The notes beneath the pieces were generated by a model, which saw only the letters and a list, made by a program, of their open reading frames with translations, made no database searches and had not been told where the DNA came from. From positions 248,001 through 312,000 of the forward strand of contig NZ_JARJHL010000005.1 in NCBI RefSeq assembly GCF_029309835.1: 64,000 nt of DNA, given 5' to 3'. Below are positions 8,892-17,574 of the stretch, in pieces. A program made the translations under genes and the position numbers. Source of the stretch: Paracoccus sp. DMF-8. Lineage in GTDB: Bacteria > Pseudomonadota > Alphaproteobacteria > Rhodobacterales > Rhodobacteraceae. Each line of letters opens with the position of its first letter. Positions within the stretch are counted from its first letter, which is position 1.

Positions 8892-10160
8892 TCACCCCGC
8901 CGAAGCGGTCGGTTCCTTTTTCGCATCCGCATGGATCAGCAAAGGCTTGGCCGAGGCATTTTCAACCGCCTCTTCGTTCACCACGACCTCATTGACGCTG
9001 CCAAGGCCCGGCAGGTCGAACATCGTGTCAAGCAGGATGTCTTCCATGATCGAGCGCAAGCCCCGCGCGCCGGTCTTGCGCTTGATGGCGCGGCGGGCAA
9101 TCGCGGTCAGGGCGTCGTCGGTAAAGGTCAGCTTGACGTTTTCCAGATCGAAAAGCCGCTGATATTGCTTGACCAGCGCGTTCTTGGGCTGGGTCAGGAT
9201 GATGATCAGCGCCGCTTCGTCCAGATCGGTCAGCGTCGCGATGACCGGCAGACGGCCAACGAATTCCGGGATTAGACCGAATTTCAGCAGGTCTTCGGGT
9301 TCCAGTTCCTTGAACAGCTCACCCACGCCACGGTCGTCGTTTTCCTTGACCGAGGCGCCAAAGCCCATCGCCGTGCCCTTGTTGCGCTGCGCGATGATAC
9401 GCTCCAGCCCGGCAAAGGCGCCGCCGCAGATGAACAGGATATTCGTGGTATCGACCTGCAGGAATTCCTGCTGCGGATGCTTGCGCCCCCCCTGCGGCGG
9501 AACCGATGCAACCGTGCCTTCCATGATTTTCAGCAACGCCTGCTGCACCCCTTCGCCCGAAACATCGCGGGTGATCGAAGGGTTGTCGGATTTGCGCGTG
9601 ATCTTGTCGACCTCGTCGATATAGACGATGCCGCGTTGCGCGCGTTCGACGTTGTATTCCGATGCCTGCAGCAGCTTCAGGATGATGTTCTCGACATCCT
9701 CGCCGACATATCCGGCCTCGGTCAGGGTGGTCGCGTCGGCCATGGTGAAGGGCACGTCCAGAATACGCGCCAGCGTCTGCGCCAGCAGCGTCTTGCCGCA
9801 GCCGGTCGGGCCGATCAGCAGGATGTTCGACTTCGCCAGTTCGATATCGGATTTCGAACTGTGATTCAGACGCTTGTAATGGTTGTGCACCGCGACCGAA
9901 AGCACGCGTTTCGCATGTTCCTGGCCGATGACGTAATCGTCCAGAACCGCACAGATCTCGCGCGGGGTCGGCACGCCATCGCCGGATTTCAGCCCCGATG
10001 ATTTCGTCTCCTCGCGGATGATATCCATGCACAATTCGACGCATTCGTCGCAGATGAACACGGTCGGCCCGGCAATCAGCTTCCTGACCTCATGCTGGCT
10101 TTTGCCGCAGAAGCTGCAATAGAGCGTGTTCTTGCTGTCGCCGCCGGTCTGGTTGGCCAT
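8892..10160 (-). CDS. clpX: ATP-dependent Clp protease ATP-binding subunit ClpX
   Basis: ClpX is the AAA+ unfoldase that recognises substrates, unfolds them and feeds them to ClpP. The 422-residue product starting [10 protein letters not shown] is the standard length. The N-terminal C4 zinc-binding domain uses Cys15, Cys18, Cys37 and Cys40. The AAA+ module shows Walker A GPTGCGKT, the pore loop GYVGED, Walker [11 protein letters not shown] and a C-terminal small domain with [13 protein letters not shown]. The upstream part of the long frame (from 10250) is rejected because the MANQT start is conserved and follows a purine-rich stretch. It lies 163 bases downstream of clpP on the same strand. 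Confidence 0.98.
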   Translation of the reverse strand: MANQTGGDSKNTLYCSFCGKSQHEVRKLIAGPTVFICDECVELCMDIIREETKSSGLKSGDGVPTPREICAVLDDYVIGQEHAKRVLSVAVHNHYKRLNHSSKSDIELAKSNILLIGPTGCGKTLLAQTLARILDVPFTMADATTLTEAGYVGEDVENIILKLLQASEYNVERAQRGIVYIDEVDKITRKSDNPSITRDVSGEGVQQALLKIMEGTVASVPPQGGRKHPQQEFLQVDTTNILFICGGAFAGLERIIAQRNKGTAMGFGASVKENDDRGVGELFKELEPEDLLKFGLIPEFVGRLPVIATLTDLDEAALIIILTQPKNALVKQYQRLFDLENVKLTFTDDALTAIARRAIKRKTGARGLRSIMEDILLDTMFDLPGLGSVNEVVVNEEAVENASAKPLLIHADAKKEPTASAG

Positions 10161-10323
10161 CGTCTCGGTTCCTTGCTCCTGGTTCGAAGACGCGGAAGAC
10201 CCGCGTATCCGGTTCGCACTGCGAGGACGCCCCCCCCCTGCCGCCGTCATCTATATGTTAGGGATCGCAAACACCCGTCACAATCCCCAAAACGTCACGA
10301 ATCACCGCCCCGAAGGCATGTGA

Positions 10324-10953
10324 TCAGCCCTCTGCGGCAACCTTGCCACGAGGCTCCAGGATCTCGTCGATCAGACCCCATTCCCTGGCCTCTTCGGGCA
10401 TCATGAAGCGATCACGCTCCAGCGCCTCCTCGACCTCTTCCAGCGTGCGGCCGGTGTGGCGGACGTAGATTTCGTTCAGCCGCCGCTTCAGCCGCTCGGT
10501 TTCGCGCGCATGGATCAGGATATCGGTCGCCTGCCCCTGATACCCGCCCGAGGGCTGGTGAACCATGATCCGGCTGTTCGGCAGCGAGAAACGCTGACCC
10601 TTTTCGCCCGCACATAGCAGCAAGGACCCCATCGAGGCCGCCTGCCCCACGACCAGCGTCGACACGCGGGGCTTGATGTATTGCATCGTGTCATAGATCG
10701 ACAGACCCGCGGTCACGACGCCGCCGGGGCTGTTGATATACATGCTGATGTCCTTGGTCGGGTTTTCCGCCTCAAGAAACAGCAGCTGCGCACAGATCAG
10801 CGTCGCCATGCCGTCATGGACCGGGCCGGACAGAAAGATGATCCGTTCCTTCAGCAGGCGCGAGAAGATGTCATAGGCGCGTTCCCCCCGGCTCGTCTGT
10901 TCGACGACCATGGGGACAAGGTTGTTCATGTAGAATTCTGCCGGATCTTGCAT
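10324..10953 (-). CDS. clpP: ATP-dependent Clp protease proteolytic subunit
   Basis: ClpP is the tetradecameric serine protease that works with ClpX or ClpA. The 209-residue protein has an intact catalytic triad: Ser107 in GQAASMGS, His132 in MVHQPSGG and Asp181 in ERDRFM. The N-terminal [33 protein letters not shown] is typical. It is transcribed leftward ahead of clpX with a 163-base gap, so the two are either a bicistron or have separate promoters. Upstream, clpP and pth share a 209-base divergent promoter region. Confidence 0.98.
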   Translation of the reverse strand: MQDPAEFYMNNLVPMVVEQTSRGERAYDIFSRLLKERIIFLSGPVHDGMATLICAQLLFLEAENPTKDISMYINSPGGVVTAGLSIYDTMQYIKPRVSTLVVGQAASMGSLLLCAGEKGQRFSLPNSRIMVHQPSGGYQGQATDILIHARETERLKRRLNEIYVRHTGRTLEEVEEALERDRFMMPEEAREWGLIDEILEPRGKVAAEG

Positions 10954-11162
10954 AATATTCCCTGCCTGTGGCTTCTGTCGTTTGCGTCACGCTCGGGGTC
11001 GGCCTCGGGGGTCGGCCACGCCGCCAAGCGACCCGAACCAGACTTGTAAGCGCCAGAGCTTGACAGAGTCTTAGTAACGCCGCCCCTGAAGGGCAAGAGA
11101 CGGATAAAAATTGCGCGTTCCGGCCCAAGCCGCTAGTTTGCCTGCGATCATGCAGGTGAAAG

Positions 11163-11864
11163 ATGAAACTGATCGTCGGACTGGGCAATCCCGGCGCAAA
11201 ATATGCGCAAAATCGTCACAATATCGGCCATATGGCGGTGGACCGGATCGCCGCCGATCACGGATTCGCCCCCTGGCGCAGCCGCTTTCAGGGCGAAATC
11301 GCCGAAGGAAGGCTGGGCGACACCCGCGTCACCTTGCTGAAACCCGGCACCTTCATGAACCTTTCGGGCCAGTCCGTCGGCGAAGCGATGCGCTATCTGA
11401 AACTCACGCCCGAGGATGTCATCGTCCTGCATGACGAACTTGACCTTGCCCCGGGCAGGATCCGCCTGAAAATGGCGGGCGGCCATGCCGGCCACAACGG
11501 GCTGCGCTCGATCCACCAGCATATCGGCGAAAACTATCGCCGCTTGCGCCTGGGAATCGGCCATCCGGGCCACAAGGACCGCGTCGCCGCCTATGTGCTG
11601 TCGGATTTCGCCAAGGCCGAAGGCGATGCGCTGGACGACCTGCTGCGCGGTATCTCGGACGGCGCGGCGGCACTGGCGGCGGGCGATGACGCGCGCTTCA
11701 CCAATGCCGTCGCCGCAAGGCTGAACCCGGCCCGCAACAGCGGCACGAAACGCCCCGGAAAACCATCCGAAACCGCGCCGAAACCGCAACAGCCCCCATC
11801 CGGATCAACCGAACCGCAAAGCGTCACGGACAAGCTGCGCGCCCTCGCCGCACGCTTCCGCTGA
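11163..11864 (+). CDS. pth: Peptidyl-tRNA hydrolase
   Basis: Pth recycles peptidyl-tRNA released by stalled ribosomes by cutting the ester bond. The 233-residue protein has catalytic His19 (NRHNIG), with Asn9 in GLGNPG, Asn66 in FMNLSG and Asp91 in LHDELDL. The core domain ends near residue 190. The remaining ~40 residues are a Pro/Ser/Thr-rich tail (PGKPSETAPKPQQPPSGSTEP) with a short basic helix at the end, a low-complexity extension beyond the ~190-residue E. coli protein. An AGGTGAAAG motif just before the ATG is the likely ribosome-binding site. Confidence 0.97.
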   Translation: MKLIVGLGNPGAKYAQNRHNIGHMAVDRIAADHGFAPWRSRFQGEIAEGRLGDTRVTLLKPGTFMNLSGQSVGEAMRYLKLTPEDVIVLHDELDLAPGRIRLKMAGGHAGHNGLRSIHQHIGENYRRLRLGIGHPGHKDRVAAYVLSDFAKAEGDALDDLLRGISDGAAALAAGDDARFTNAVAARLNPARNSGTKRPGKPSETAPKPQQPPSGSTEPQSVTDKLRALAARFR

Positions 11865-11911
11865 CCCCCGGAACGACGGTCCGGCCAGAATACCGAAGAA
11901 AGGAAAACGCA

Positions 11912-12286
11912 ATGGAGCCTTCGGTCAATGTCCTCGGCACCCCGCTGCAGCCCTGCTCGACGCACCCGATGACCGGCTTTTTCCGTGACGGCTGCTGCAA
12001 CACCGGCCCCGAGGATCGCGGCAGCCACACCGTCTGCGTCCGCGTCACCGCCGAATTTCTGGCCTTTTCGAAATATCTCGGCAACGACCTCTCGACACCC
12101 CGGCCCGAGTTCCACTTTCCCGGCCTGAAACCCGGCGACCGCTGGTGCCTCTGCGCAGCCCGCTTCCTGCAGGCCGCCCAGGAATTCGCCGCCCCCCGCG
12201 TGGTTCTGCAGGCCACCCACCAGCGCGCCCTGGACATCGTCCCGATCGAATTGCTGCGCGCCCATGCCCAGCCCCAGGACGAATAG
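11912..12286 (+). CDS. DUF2237 family protein
   Basis: A 124-residue soluble protein matching the DUF2237 family: NVLGTPLQPCSTHPMTGFFRDGCCNTGPEDRGSHTVCVRVT, then EFLAFSKYLGNDLSTP and FPGLKPGDRWCLCAARF. It is cysteine-rich in conserved places (six or more Cys), which suggests metal or thiol chemistry, but no function is established. AAGGAAAACGCA precedes the ATG. It is 47 bases downstream of pth on the same strand and may be cotranscribed. Confidence 0.9.
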   Translation: MEPSVNVLGTPLQPCSTHPMTGFFRDGCCNTGPEDRGSHTVCVRVTAEFLAFSKYLGNDLSTPRPEFHFPGLKPGDRWCLCAARFLQAAQEFAAPRVVLQATHQRALDIVPIELLRAHAQPQDE

Positions 12287-12371
12287 CAGCCCCCAAACGA
12301 CCAGGCGCGCGGGCTTTCTTCATCATCCAAATACCCAAAACACAACGCGCGCCACGGATCGGGGCACCGCT

Positions 12372-12734
12372 TCAGCCCTGCCGCGCGGCAAAATAATGGC
12401 GCAGCGCATCGGCGACATGGCGGAACCGGTCGCCGCCCAGATGCTTGCCGCCATACCAGCGCGTCACGATCACGACATGATCGGTCAGCCCTTCGCGTTC
12501 CAGCATCTGCAACATCAGCGCCCCGGCGCCGCTTTCGCCGTCGTCATCCTTGACCGGCTCGCCCGACAGGATCGCCGCCCAACTGTTATGGGTCGCCTTG
12601 GCGAAACGCTTGTTCTGCTTCAGCGCGGCCAGCAGGGTCTCGACCTCGGCGCGGGTGCGCGCCGGACCGCCGGAAACGGCATAGCGCGAGCCGCGATCCG
12701 AAATGATCCTGTCATGGACGACAAGCCCGCTCAA
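12372..12734 (-). CDS. IMPACT/YigZ N-terminal domain protein (UPF0029)
   Basis: This 120-residue protein consists of the IMPACT N-terminal domain: NKRFAKATHNSWAAI, the KDDDGESGAGALMLQML segment and VVIVTRWYGGKHLGGDRFRHV. YigZ-type proteins have been tied loosely to translation stress and protein turnover, but the molecular role is unclear. The C-terminal domain of full-length (~200 aa) YigZ is absent, as in the short alphaproteobacterial form. It overlaps the end of mur by 4 bases, so the two are coupled. Confidence 0.85.
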   Translation of the reverse strand: MSGLVVHDRIISDRGSRYAVSGGPARTRAEVETLLAALKQNKRFAKATHNSWAAILSGEPVKDDDGESGAGALMLQMLEREGLTDHVVIVTRWYGGKHLGGDRFRHVADALRHYFAARQG

Positions 12735-13150
12735 CGGACCTTCCTGACGTAAAGCTCCAGCCGGTGGCGGATGATCTCATAGCCCATTTCGGCGGCGATC
12801 TCAGCCTGCAGGCGCTCGATCCTTTCGTCGAAGAACTCCATCACCTCGCCGGAATCGACATCGATCATGTGATCGTGATGGCGCTGGTCGGCGGGCTCAT
12901 AGCGCGCGGGCTCGCCCTCGAACGAGACTTTCAGGATCAGCCCCTGCGATTCCAGTTCGGACAGGGTGCGATAGACGGTCGCCAGCGACACGCCCGCCCC
13001 CGCCGCCTTGGCGCGTTCCAGCAGCGCGGTCGCATCGGGATGGTCGTCGGCCGTCGCCAGCACGCGCAACAGCGCCGCCCGCTGACGGGTCACGCGGACG
13101 CCTGCGCGACGCAGGGCCGATTCAAATGCTCGGACGCGGTCTTCGATCAT
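12731..13150 (-). CDS. mur: Fur-family transcriptional regulator, probably Mur (manganese-responsive)
   Basis: A 139-residue Fur superfamily repressor with an N-terminal winged helix (RVTRQRAALLRVL to SLATVYRTLSELESQGLI) and a C-terminal dimer/metal domain with HHDHMIDVDSGEVMEF (His91, His92, His94, Asp98). There are no cysteines, so the structural C-x2-C zinc site of many Fur/Zur proteins is missing. In alphaproteobacteria the Fur orthologue commonly senses Mn(II) and represses sitABCD. Here it is divergent from a sitABCD operon with two perfect palindromes over the promoter. The Mn assignment is inference; Fur or dual Fe/Mn sensing is the alternative. Confidence 0.88.
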   Translation of the reverse strand: MIEDRVRAFESALRRAGVRVTRQRAALLRVLATADDHPDATALLERAKAAGAGVSLATVYRTLSELESQGLILKVSFEGEPARYEPADQRHHDHMIDVDSGEVMEFFDERIERLQAEIAAEMGYEIIRHRLELYVRKVR

Positions 13151-13191
13151 GGCCTTTCCTGCCCCGAGCGGATTTTCTTTGCAAGCCGGCT

Positions 13192-13222
13192 TGACAGTTG
13201 CGAACGATTCTCAAATATATTG
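13192..13222 (+). promoter_or_regulatory. Probable sitABCD promoter (-35/-10)
   Basis: TTGACA at 13192-13197 is a perfect -35. TATATT at 13217-13222 (5/6 to TATAAT) follows after a long 19-base spacer; AATATA at 13215 would give 17. The spacer is filled by the first palindromic operator, and the second operator starts at the -10. Repressor binding would block RNA polymerase. Confidence 0.6.
13199..13215 (+). promoter_or_regulatory. Fur/Mur operator 1
   Basis: TTGCGAACGATTCTCAA fits the perfect inverted repeat TTGnGAAnnnTTCnCAA, the form expected for a Fur-family dimer. It lies in the sit promoter spacer, between mur and sitA. Confidence 0.75.
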
Positions 13223-13237
13223 CGAAAGGTTCTCAAC
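13221..13237 (+). promoter_or_regulatory. Fur/Mur operator 2
   Basis: TTGCGAAAGGTTCTCAA has the same TTGnGAAnnnTTCnCAA palindrome as operator 1. It starts 22 bases later, about two helical turns, so two dimers would bind the same face of the DNA across the -10 and start site. Confidence 0.75.
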
Positions 13238-13255
13238 TGAAGGCCCCCGAAACCC

Positions 13256-14148
13256 ATGTTCCGACATCTGCGCCTCTGCGTGCTTGCCTGCACCACCGCC
13301 CTGCTGACCACCCCCGCCATGGCCGACGACTTCAAGGTCGCGACGACATTCACCGTGATCGCCGACATGGCCCGCAATGTCGCGGGCGATGCCGCGACCG
13401 TCGTGTCGATCACCAAGCCCGGCGCCGAAATCCACGGTTATGAGCCGACGCCAAGCGACCTTGTCGCGACCAGCGGCGCCGATCTGATCCTGTGGAACGG
13501 CATGGGGCTGGAGGCGTGGTTTGAACAGTTCCTGTCCGGCATCGGCAATGTCCCGGCCGCCGTGGTCAGCGACGGGGTCGAACCGATCGAAATCGGCGGC
13601 GGCGCCTATCAGGGCAAGCCCAACCCCCATGCCTGGATGTCGCTGGACAGTGCCTTGATCTATATCGACAATATCGCGGCCGCCCTGTCGGAATACGACC
13701 CGGACAATGCCGCGACCTATCAGGCCAATGCCGACAGCTACAAGCAGCGCATCCGCGACACCATCCAGCCCCTGCGCGAACAGGCGCTGGCGCTGCCCCC
13801 GACCGGCGCTGGCTGGTCACGTCCGAGGGCGCCTTCAGCTATCTGGCCCGCGATTTCGACCTGCAGGAACTGTATCTGTGGCCGATCAACGCCGATGCGC
13901 AGGGCACGCCGCAGCAGATCCGCAAGGTCGTGGACCAGATCCGCGAACATCGGATCCCGGTGGTCTTTTCCGAAAGCACGGTCTCGGACCGCCCGGCGAA
14001 ACAGATCGCTGCGGAAACCGGGGCGGCTTATGGCGGCGTTCTGTATGTCGACAGCCTGTCCGAACCCGATGGCCCGGTCCCGACCTATCTGGATCTGCTG
14101 CGCGTCACCTCGGAAACCATCGTCAGCGGATTGAAAGGCACCGAATAA
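13256..14148 (+). pseudogene. sitA: sitA, Mn/Fe ABC transporter substrate-binding protein (one-base frameshift)
   Basis: This is a periplasmic metal-binding lipocalin-unrelated 'cluster A-I' protein that delivers Mn(II) (or Fe(II)) to SitBCD. The signal peptide is MFRHLRLCVLACTTALLTTPAMA. All four metal ligands of the family are recognisable: His60 (GAEIHGYE), His125 (NPHAWMS), Glu in VVFSESTVSDRP and Asp in YVDSLSEPDGP. The frame breaks at the C5 run 13796-13800. Adding one C restores ALPPDRRWLVTSEGAFSYLARDFDL and leads to the in-frame TAA at 14146. Because both halves are well conserved, a sequencing error is more likely than decay. It is the first gene of the operon; sitB starts 2 bases after the stop. 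Confidence 0.88.
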
Positions 14149-14149
14149 C

Positions 14150-15019
14150 ATGTCTCAGGGCATCCATGTCCGCGACCTGACCGTCACCTATCGCAACGGC
14201 CACACCGCCCTGCGCGATGCCGGTTTCGACGTGCCGAAAGGTTCGATCACCGCGCTGGTCGGCGTCAACGGCGCCGGAAAATCCACGCTTTTCAAGGCCG
14301 TGATGGGCTTTGTTCCGGCGGCGCGCGGTCAGGTGTCGGTTCTGGGCATGACCGTCGCACAGGCCCAAAGGCGCAATCTGATCGCCTATGTCCCCCAATC
14401 CGAGGAAGTCGACTGGAGCTTTCCGGTGCTGGTCGAGGATGTCGTGATGATGGGCCGCTACGGCCATATGGGTTTCTTCCGCATCCCCCGCGCCGCCGAC
14501 CGCGCCGCGGTCGATGATGCGCTGGCCCGCGTCGGCATGAGCGATTTCCGCAAACGCCAGATCGGCGAATTGTCGGGCGGGCAAAGGAAACGCGTCTTTC
14601 TGGCCCGCGCGCTGGCGCAGGGCGGTCAGGTGATCTTGCTGGACGAACCCTTTACCGGCGTCGATGTCCAGACCGAAGCCGCGATCATCACATTGTTGCG
14701 CGAGATGCGGGACGAGGGCCGGGTCATGCTGGTTTCGACCCATGACCTTGGGTCTGTGCCGGAATTCTGCGACCGTGTGGTGCTGGTCAAGGGCACGGTG
14801 CTGGCATCCGGCCCGACAGCAGAGGTCTTTACCCCCGACAATCTGAAACTGACCTTTGGCGGCGTGTTGCGCCATTCGGTTCTGGGCGCGCGGCATCTGC
14901 ATGACGACGACGACCCGCGCGGGCTGACGGTGCTCAGCGATGACGAACGCCCGCTGGTTTTTTACGACGACCAGCACAAACGCCTGCGCGACGCCTCGAC
15001 ACCAGAGGATGCGACCTGA
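14150..15019 (+). CDS. sitB: Manganese/iron ABC transporter ATP-binding protein
   Basis: The cytoplasmic ATPase that powers SitABCD uptake, 289 residues. Walker A is GVNGAGKST (about residues 39-47), the Q-loop is AYVPQSEEVDW, the signature LSGGQRKR and Walker B VILLDEPF, followed by STHDLG. The VPQSEEVDWSFPV stretch is typical of metal-type (MntA/SitB) ATPases. A ~40-residue acidic/charged tail follows the ATPase core. The stop overlaps the sitC start by one base (TGATG). Confidence 0.96.
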   Translation: MSQGIHVRDLTVTYRNGHTALRDAGFDVPKGSITALVGVNGAGKSTLFKAVMGFVPAARGQVSVLGMTVAQAQRRNLIAYVPQSEEVDWSFPVLVEDVVMMGRYGHMGFFRIPRAADRAAVDDALARVGMSDFRKRQIGELSGGQRKRVFLARALAQGGQVILLDEPFTGVDVQTEAAIITLLREMRDEGRVMLVSTHDLGSVPEFCDRVVLVKGTVLASGPTAEVFTPDNLKLTFGGVLRHSVLGARHLHDDDDPRGLTVLSDDERPLVFYDDQHKRLRDASTPEDAT

Positions 15020-15875
15020 TGGAAACCCTGCTGATCCCGTTCCAATACAGCTATATGGCCAATGCGATCTGGGTTTCCGCACTGGTCGGCGCGGTCTGCG
15101 CCTTTCTGTCGGCCTATCTGATGCTGAAAGGCTGGTCGCTGATCGGCGATGCGCTCAGCCATTCCATCGTGCCGGGGGTTGCCGGGGCCTATATGCTGGG
15201 CCTGCCCTTTCGCTTCGGCGCCTTTCTGTCGGGGGGCTGGCCGCGCTGACCATGCAGTTCCTGAACAGCCGCTCCGGCCTGAAAGAGGACGCGATCATCG
15301 GCCTGATCTTTACCGGGTTTTTCGGGCTGGGGCTGTTCATGATCTCGCTGAACCCGATGGCGGTCAGCATCCAGACGATCACCATGGGCAATATTCTGGC
15401 CATCGACCCCGGCGACACGCTGCAACTGGTGATCATCGGCACGGTTTCGCTGGCGATCCTGACAGCGAAATGGCGCGACCTGCTGGTGGTGTTCTTTGAC
15501 GAAACCCATGCCCGCACCATCGGCATCAATGTCACGGCCATGCGCGTGCTGTTCTTTACCCTGCTGGCCGCCTGCACGGTCGCCGCCATGCAGACGGTCG
15601 GGGCCTTTCTGGTGATCGCGCTGGTGGTGACGCCGGGCGCGACCGCCTATCTGCTGACCGACCGCTTTCCGCGCATCATCATCCTGTCGGTGAGTATCGG
15701 CACCGTCACCTCGGCCGTCGGCGCCTATCTGTCGTTCTTTCTGGACGGCGCGACGGGCGGGCTGATCGTCGTCATGCAAACCCTGATCTTTCTTGCGGCC
15801 TTTGTCCTTGCCCCGAAACACGGCATCCTTGCCGCCCGCCGCCGCGCCGCCGCAGCCCTGAAGGAGTCCGCGTGA
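15019..15875 (+). pseudogene. sitC: sitC, Mn/Fe ABC transporter permease (one-base frameshift)
   Basis: The first of two paralogous permeases of the system, about 285 residues when repaired, with eight or so membrane helices. The N-terminal part reads METLLIPFQYSYMANAIWVS to RFGAFLSGGW and stops at 15249. The rest (GLAALTMQFLNSRSGLKEDAIIG to AAAALKESA) lies in the next frame. The break is at the G6 run 15231-15236: one extra G gives FLSGGLAALTMQ and a continuous frame to the TGA at 15873. Conserved sequence on both sides suggests a homopolymer sequencing error. It overlaps sitB and sitD by a few bases. Confidence 0.87.
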
Positions 15876-16705
15876 TGGAATGGCTGACCCTGCCCTACAG
15901 CTTTCCCTTCATGCAGAATGCCGCGCTGATCGGCGCGGTCATCGCCGTGCCGGCGGGGCTGCTGTCGTGTTTTCTGGTGCTGCGCGGCTGGTCGCTGATG
16001 GGCGACGGTGTCAGCCATGCCGTGCTGCCGGGCGTCGTCATCGCCTATATGCTGGGTGCGCCGCTGTTGCTGGGCGCCTTTGTCGCGGGGCTGACCTGTG
16101 CGCTGGCGACGGGCTGGCTGGAATCGAACAGCCGGGTCAAGCAGGACACGGTGCTGGGCGTCGTCATGTCGGGCATGTTCGGTCTGGGGATCGTGCTTTA
16201 CACACAGATCCGGTCCTCGCTGCATCTGGATCACATCCTGTTCGGCAATATGCTGGGGGTGGGCACGGATGATCTGACGCTGTCGTTCCAGATCGCCGCC
16301 GTGGTGACGCTGGCGCTGGTCCTGACGTGGAAAGACCTTGCCCTGATCGCCTTCGATCCGGTTCAGGCGCGGGTCGCCGGTCTGCGGGTCCGCGTGCTGC
16401 ATTACGGGTTGCTGGTCGCGCTGTCGCTGACGATTGTCGCGATGCTCAGCGCGGTGGGCATCATCCTGTCGGTGTCGCTGCTGATCGCGCCGGGGGCCAT
16501 CGCCTTTCTGATCACCCGCAGGCTCAGCCGGATGCTGGTCGTCGCGGTCGGCATTGCGCTGTTTGCGACGCAGGCAGGGGTGCTGATCAGCTTCTGGCTG
16601 GATGCCTCGACCGCCGCGACCATCGTGCTGATCCTGACGGCAATATTCACGCTGGTCTTTATCGGCCAGCGCATCGCGGCGGCGCGACGGGCCGCGTCGG
16701 CCTGA
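15875..16705 (+). CDS. sitD: Manganese/iron ABC transporter permease
   Basis: The second permease of the metal ABC-3 family, 276 residues, intact and paralogous to SitC. It has GWSLMGDGVSHAVLPGVVIAYMLGAP near the N-terminus and LGVVMSGMFGLGIVLY in the middle. The ATG at 15875 overlaps the sitC TGA (TGATG); the GTG one codon earlier is not needed. It is the last gene of the operon, followed by a hairpin terminator shared with the convergent cysA. Confidence 0.95.
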   Translation: MEWLTLPYSFPFMQNAALIGAVIAVPAGLLSCFLVLRGWSLMGDGVSHAVLPGVVIAYMLGAPLLLGAFVAGLTCALATGWLESNSRVKQDTVLGVVMSGMFGLGIVLYTQIRSSLHLDHILFGNMLGVGTDDLTLSFQIAAVVTLALVLTWKDLALIAFDPVQARVAGLRVRVLHYGLLVALSLTIVAMLSAVGIILSVSLLIAPGAIAFLITRRLSRMLVVAVGIALFATQAGVLISFWLDASTAATIVLILTAIFTLVFIGQRIAAARRAASA

Positions 16706-16752
16706 CCCCTGCGGCATGCGGCCCGGATTCGAGACCACGGCCGCAACCTGAT

Positions 16753-16775
16753 GCCCCCGCCCATCCGGCGGGGGC
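16753..16775. terminator. Bidirectional hairpin terminator between sitD and cysA
   Basis: GCCCCCGCC and GGCGGGGGC form a perfect 9-bp stem with loop CATCC, between the convergent ends of sitD and cysA. Confidence 0.75.
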
Positions 16776-16833
16776 GCTGTCCGGGCTGCGGGTTCAGGCC
16801 GCATCCGGCGCAGCACCACGCAGGGCCGCCGGA

Positions 16834-17559
16834 TCAGACCTCGATGAATTCGCGCACGAAACGGGTCGCGGGTTTCGAGCGGATATCCTGCGGCCGGCCG
16901 ATCTGTTCGATCTGGCCCATCGACATGACGACGACCAGATCGGCCAGTTCCATCGCCTCCTCCTGATCATGGGTCACGAAAATCGTGGTCAGGCCGGTGG
17001 TGTCGTGGATTTCGCGCAGGCCCTGCCGCAGCTCCTTGCGGACGCGGGCATCCAGCGCGCCAAAGGGTTCGTCCAGCAACAGCATCCGCGGCTCGATCGC
17101 GATGGCGCGGGCCAGCGCGACGCGCTGGCGCTGACCGCCCGAAAGCTGGCTGGGAAAGCGCCCGCCGATATCGGGCAGTTGGATCAGGTCCAGCAGCTTG
17201 GTCACCCGCCGGGTGATTTCCGCGTTCGAGGGACGTTCACGGCGCGGCCGCGCGCGCAACCCGTAGGCGATGTTTTCAAACACCGTCATGTGCCGAAACA
17301 GCGCATAGGACTGGAACACGAATCCCGCCCGGCGTTCCTGCACCGTCAGCCCGGTCGCATCCAGCCCGTCGAACTTGACCCGCCCCGAGGTCGGGTATTC
17401 CAAGCCCCCCAGAATGCGCAAGAGCGTCGTCTTGCCCGAGCCCGACGGCCCGAGCAGCGCGACCAGCGCCCCCGAGGGGATCTGCAGGCTGACCGGGCGC
17501 AAGGCAGCGGTGGCGCCGAAGGTCTTGGCGATTTCGTCGATTTCGATGAGCATCCTCAT
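16834..17559 (-). CDS. cysA: Sulfate/thiosulfate ABC transporter ATP-binding protein (short form)
   Basis: ATPase of the sulfate importer, with Walker [10 protein letters not shown], signature LSGGQRQR, Walker [12 protein letters not shown] and the H-loop VTHDQEEAM. It has 241 residues and ends FVREFIEV, where the nucleotide-binding domain ends. Longer CysA proteins (about 350-365 aa) carry an extra C-terminal regulatory/TOBE-like region that is absent here. The end is followed by a hairpin and non-coding sequence, so the short form looks real. An alternative ATG two codons in (17553) has better spacing to AAGGG. It is last in sbp-cysT-cysW-cysA. Confidence 0.93.
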   Translation of the reverse strand: MRMLIEIDEIAKTFGATAALRPVSLQIPSGALVALLGPSGSGKTTLLRILGGLEYPTSGRVKFDGLDATGLTVQERRAGFVFQSYALFRHMTVFENIAYGLRARPRRERPSNAEITRRVTKLLDLIQLPDIGGRFPSQLSGGQRQRVALARAIAIEPRMLLLDEPFGALDARVRKELRQGLREIHDTTGLTTIFVTHDQEEAMELADLVVVMSMGQIEQIGRPQDIRSKPATRFVREFIEV

Positions 17560-17574
17560 ATCCCTTCGGTCGGA

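Noticed and set aside
14936-15162. Reading sitC from a start inside sitB (frame from 14940)
   Set aside because: That frame only becomes SitC-like after 15237; the true N-terminus METLLIPFQYSY lies in the neighbouring frame from 15019, so a frameshift explains it better.
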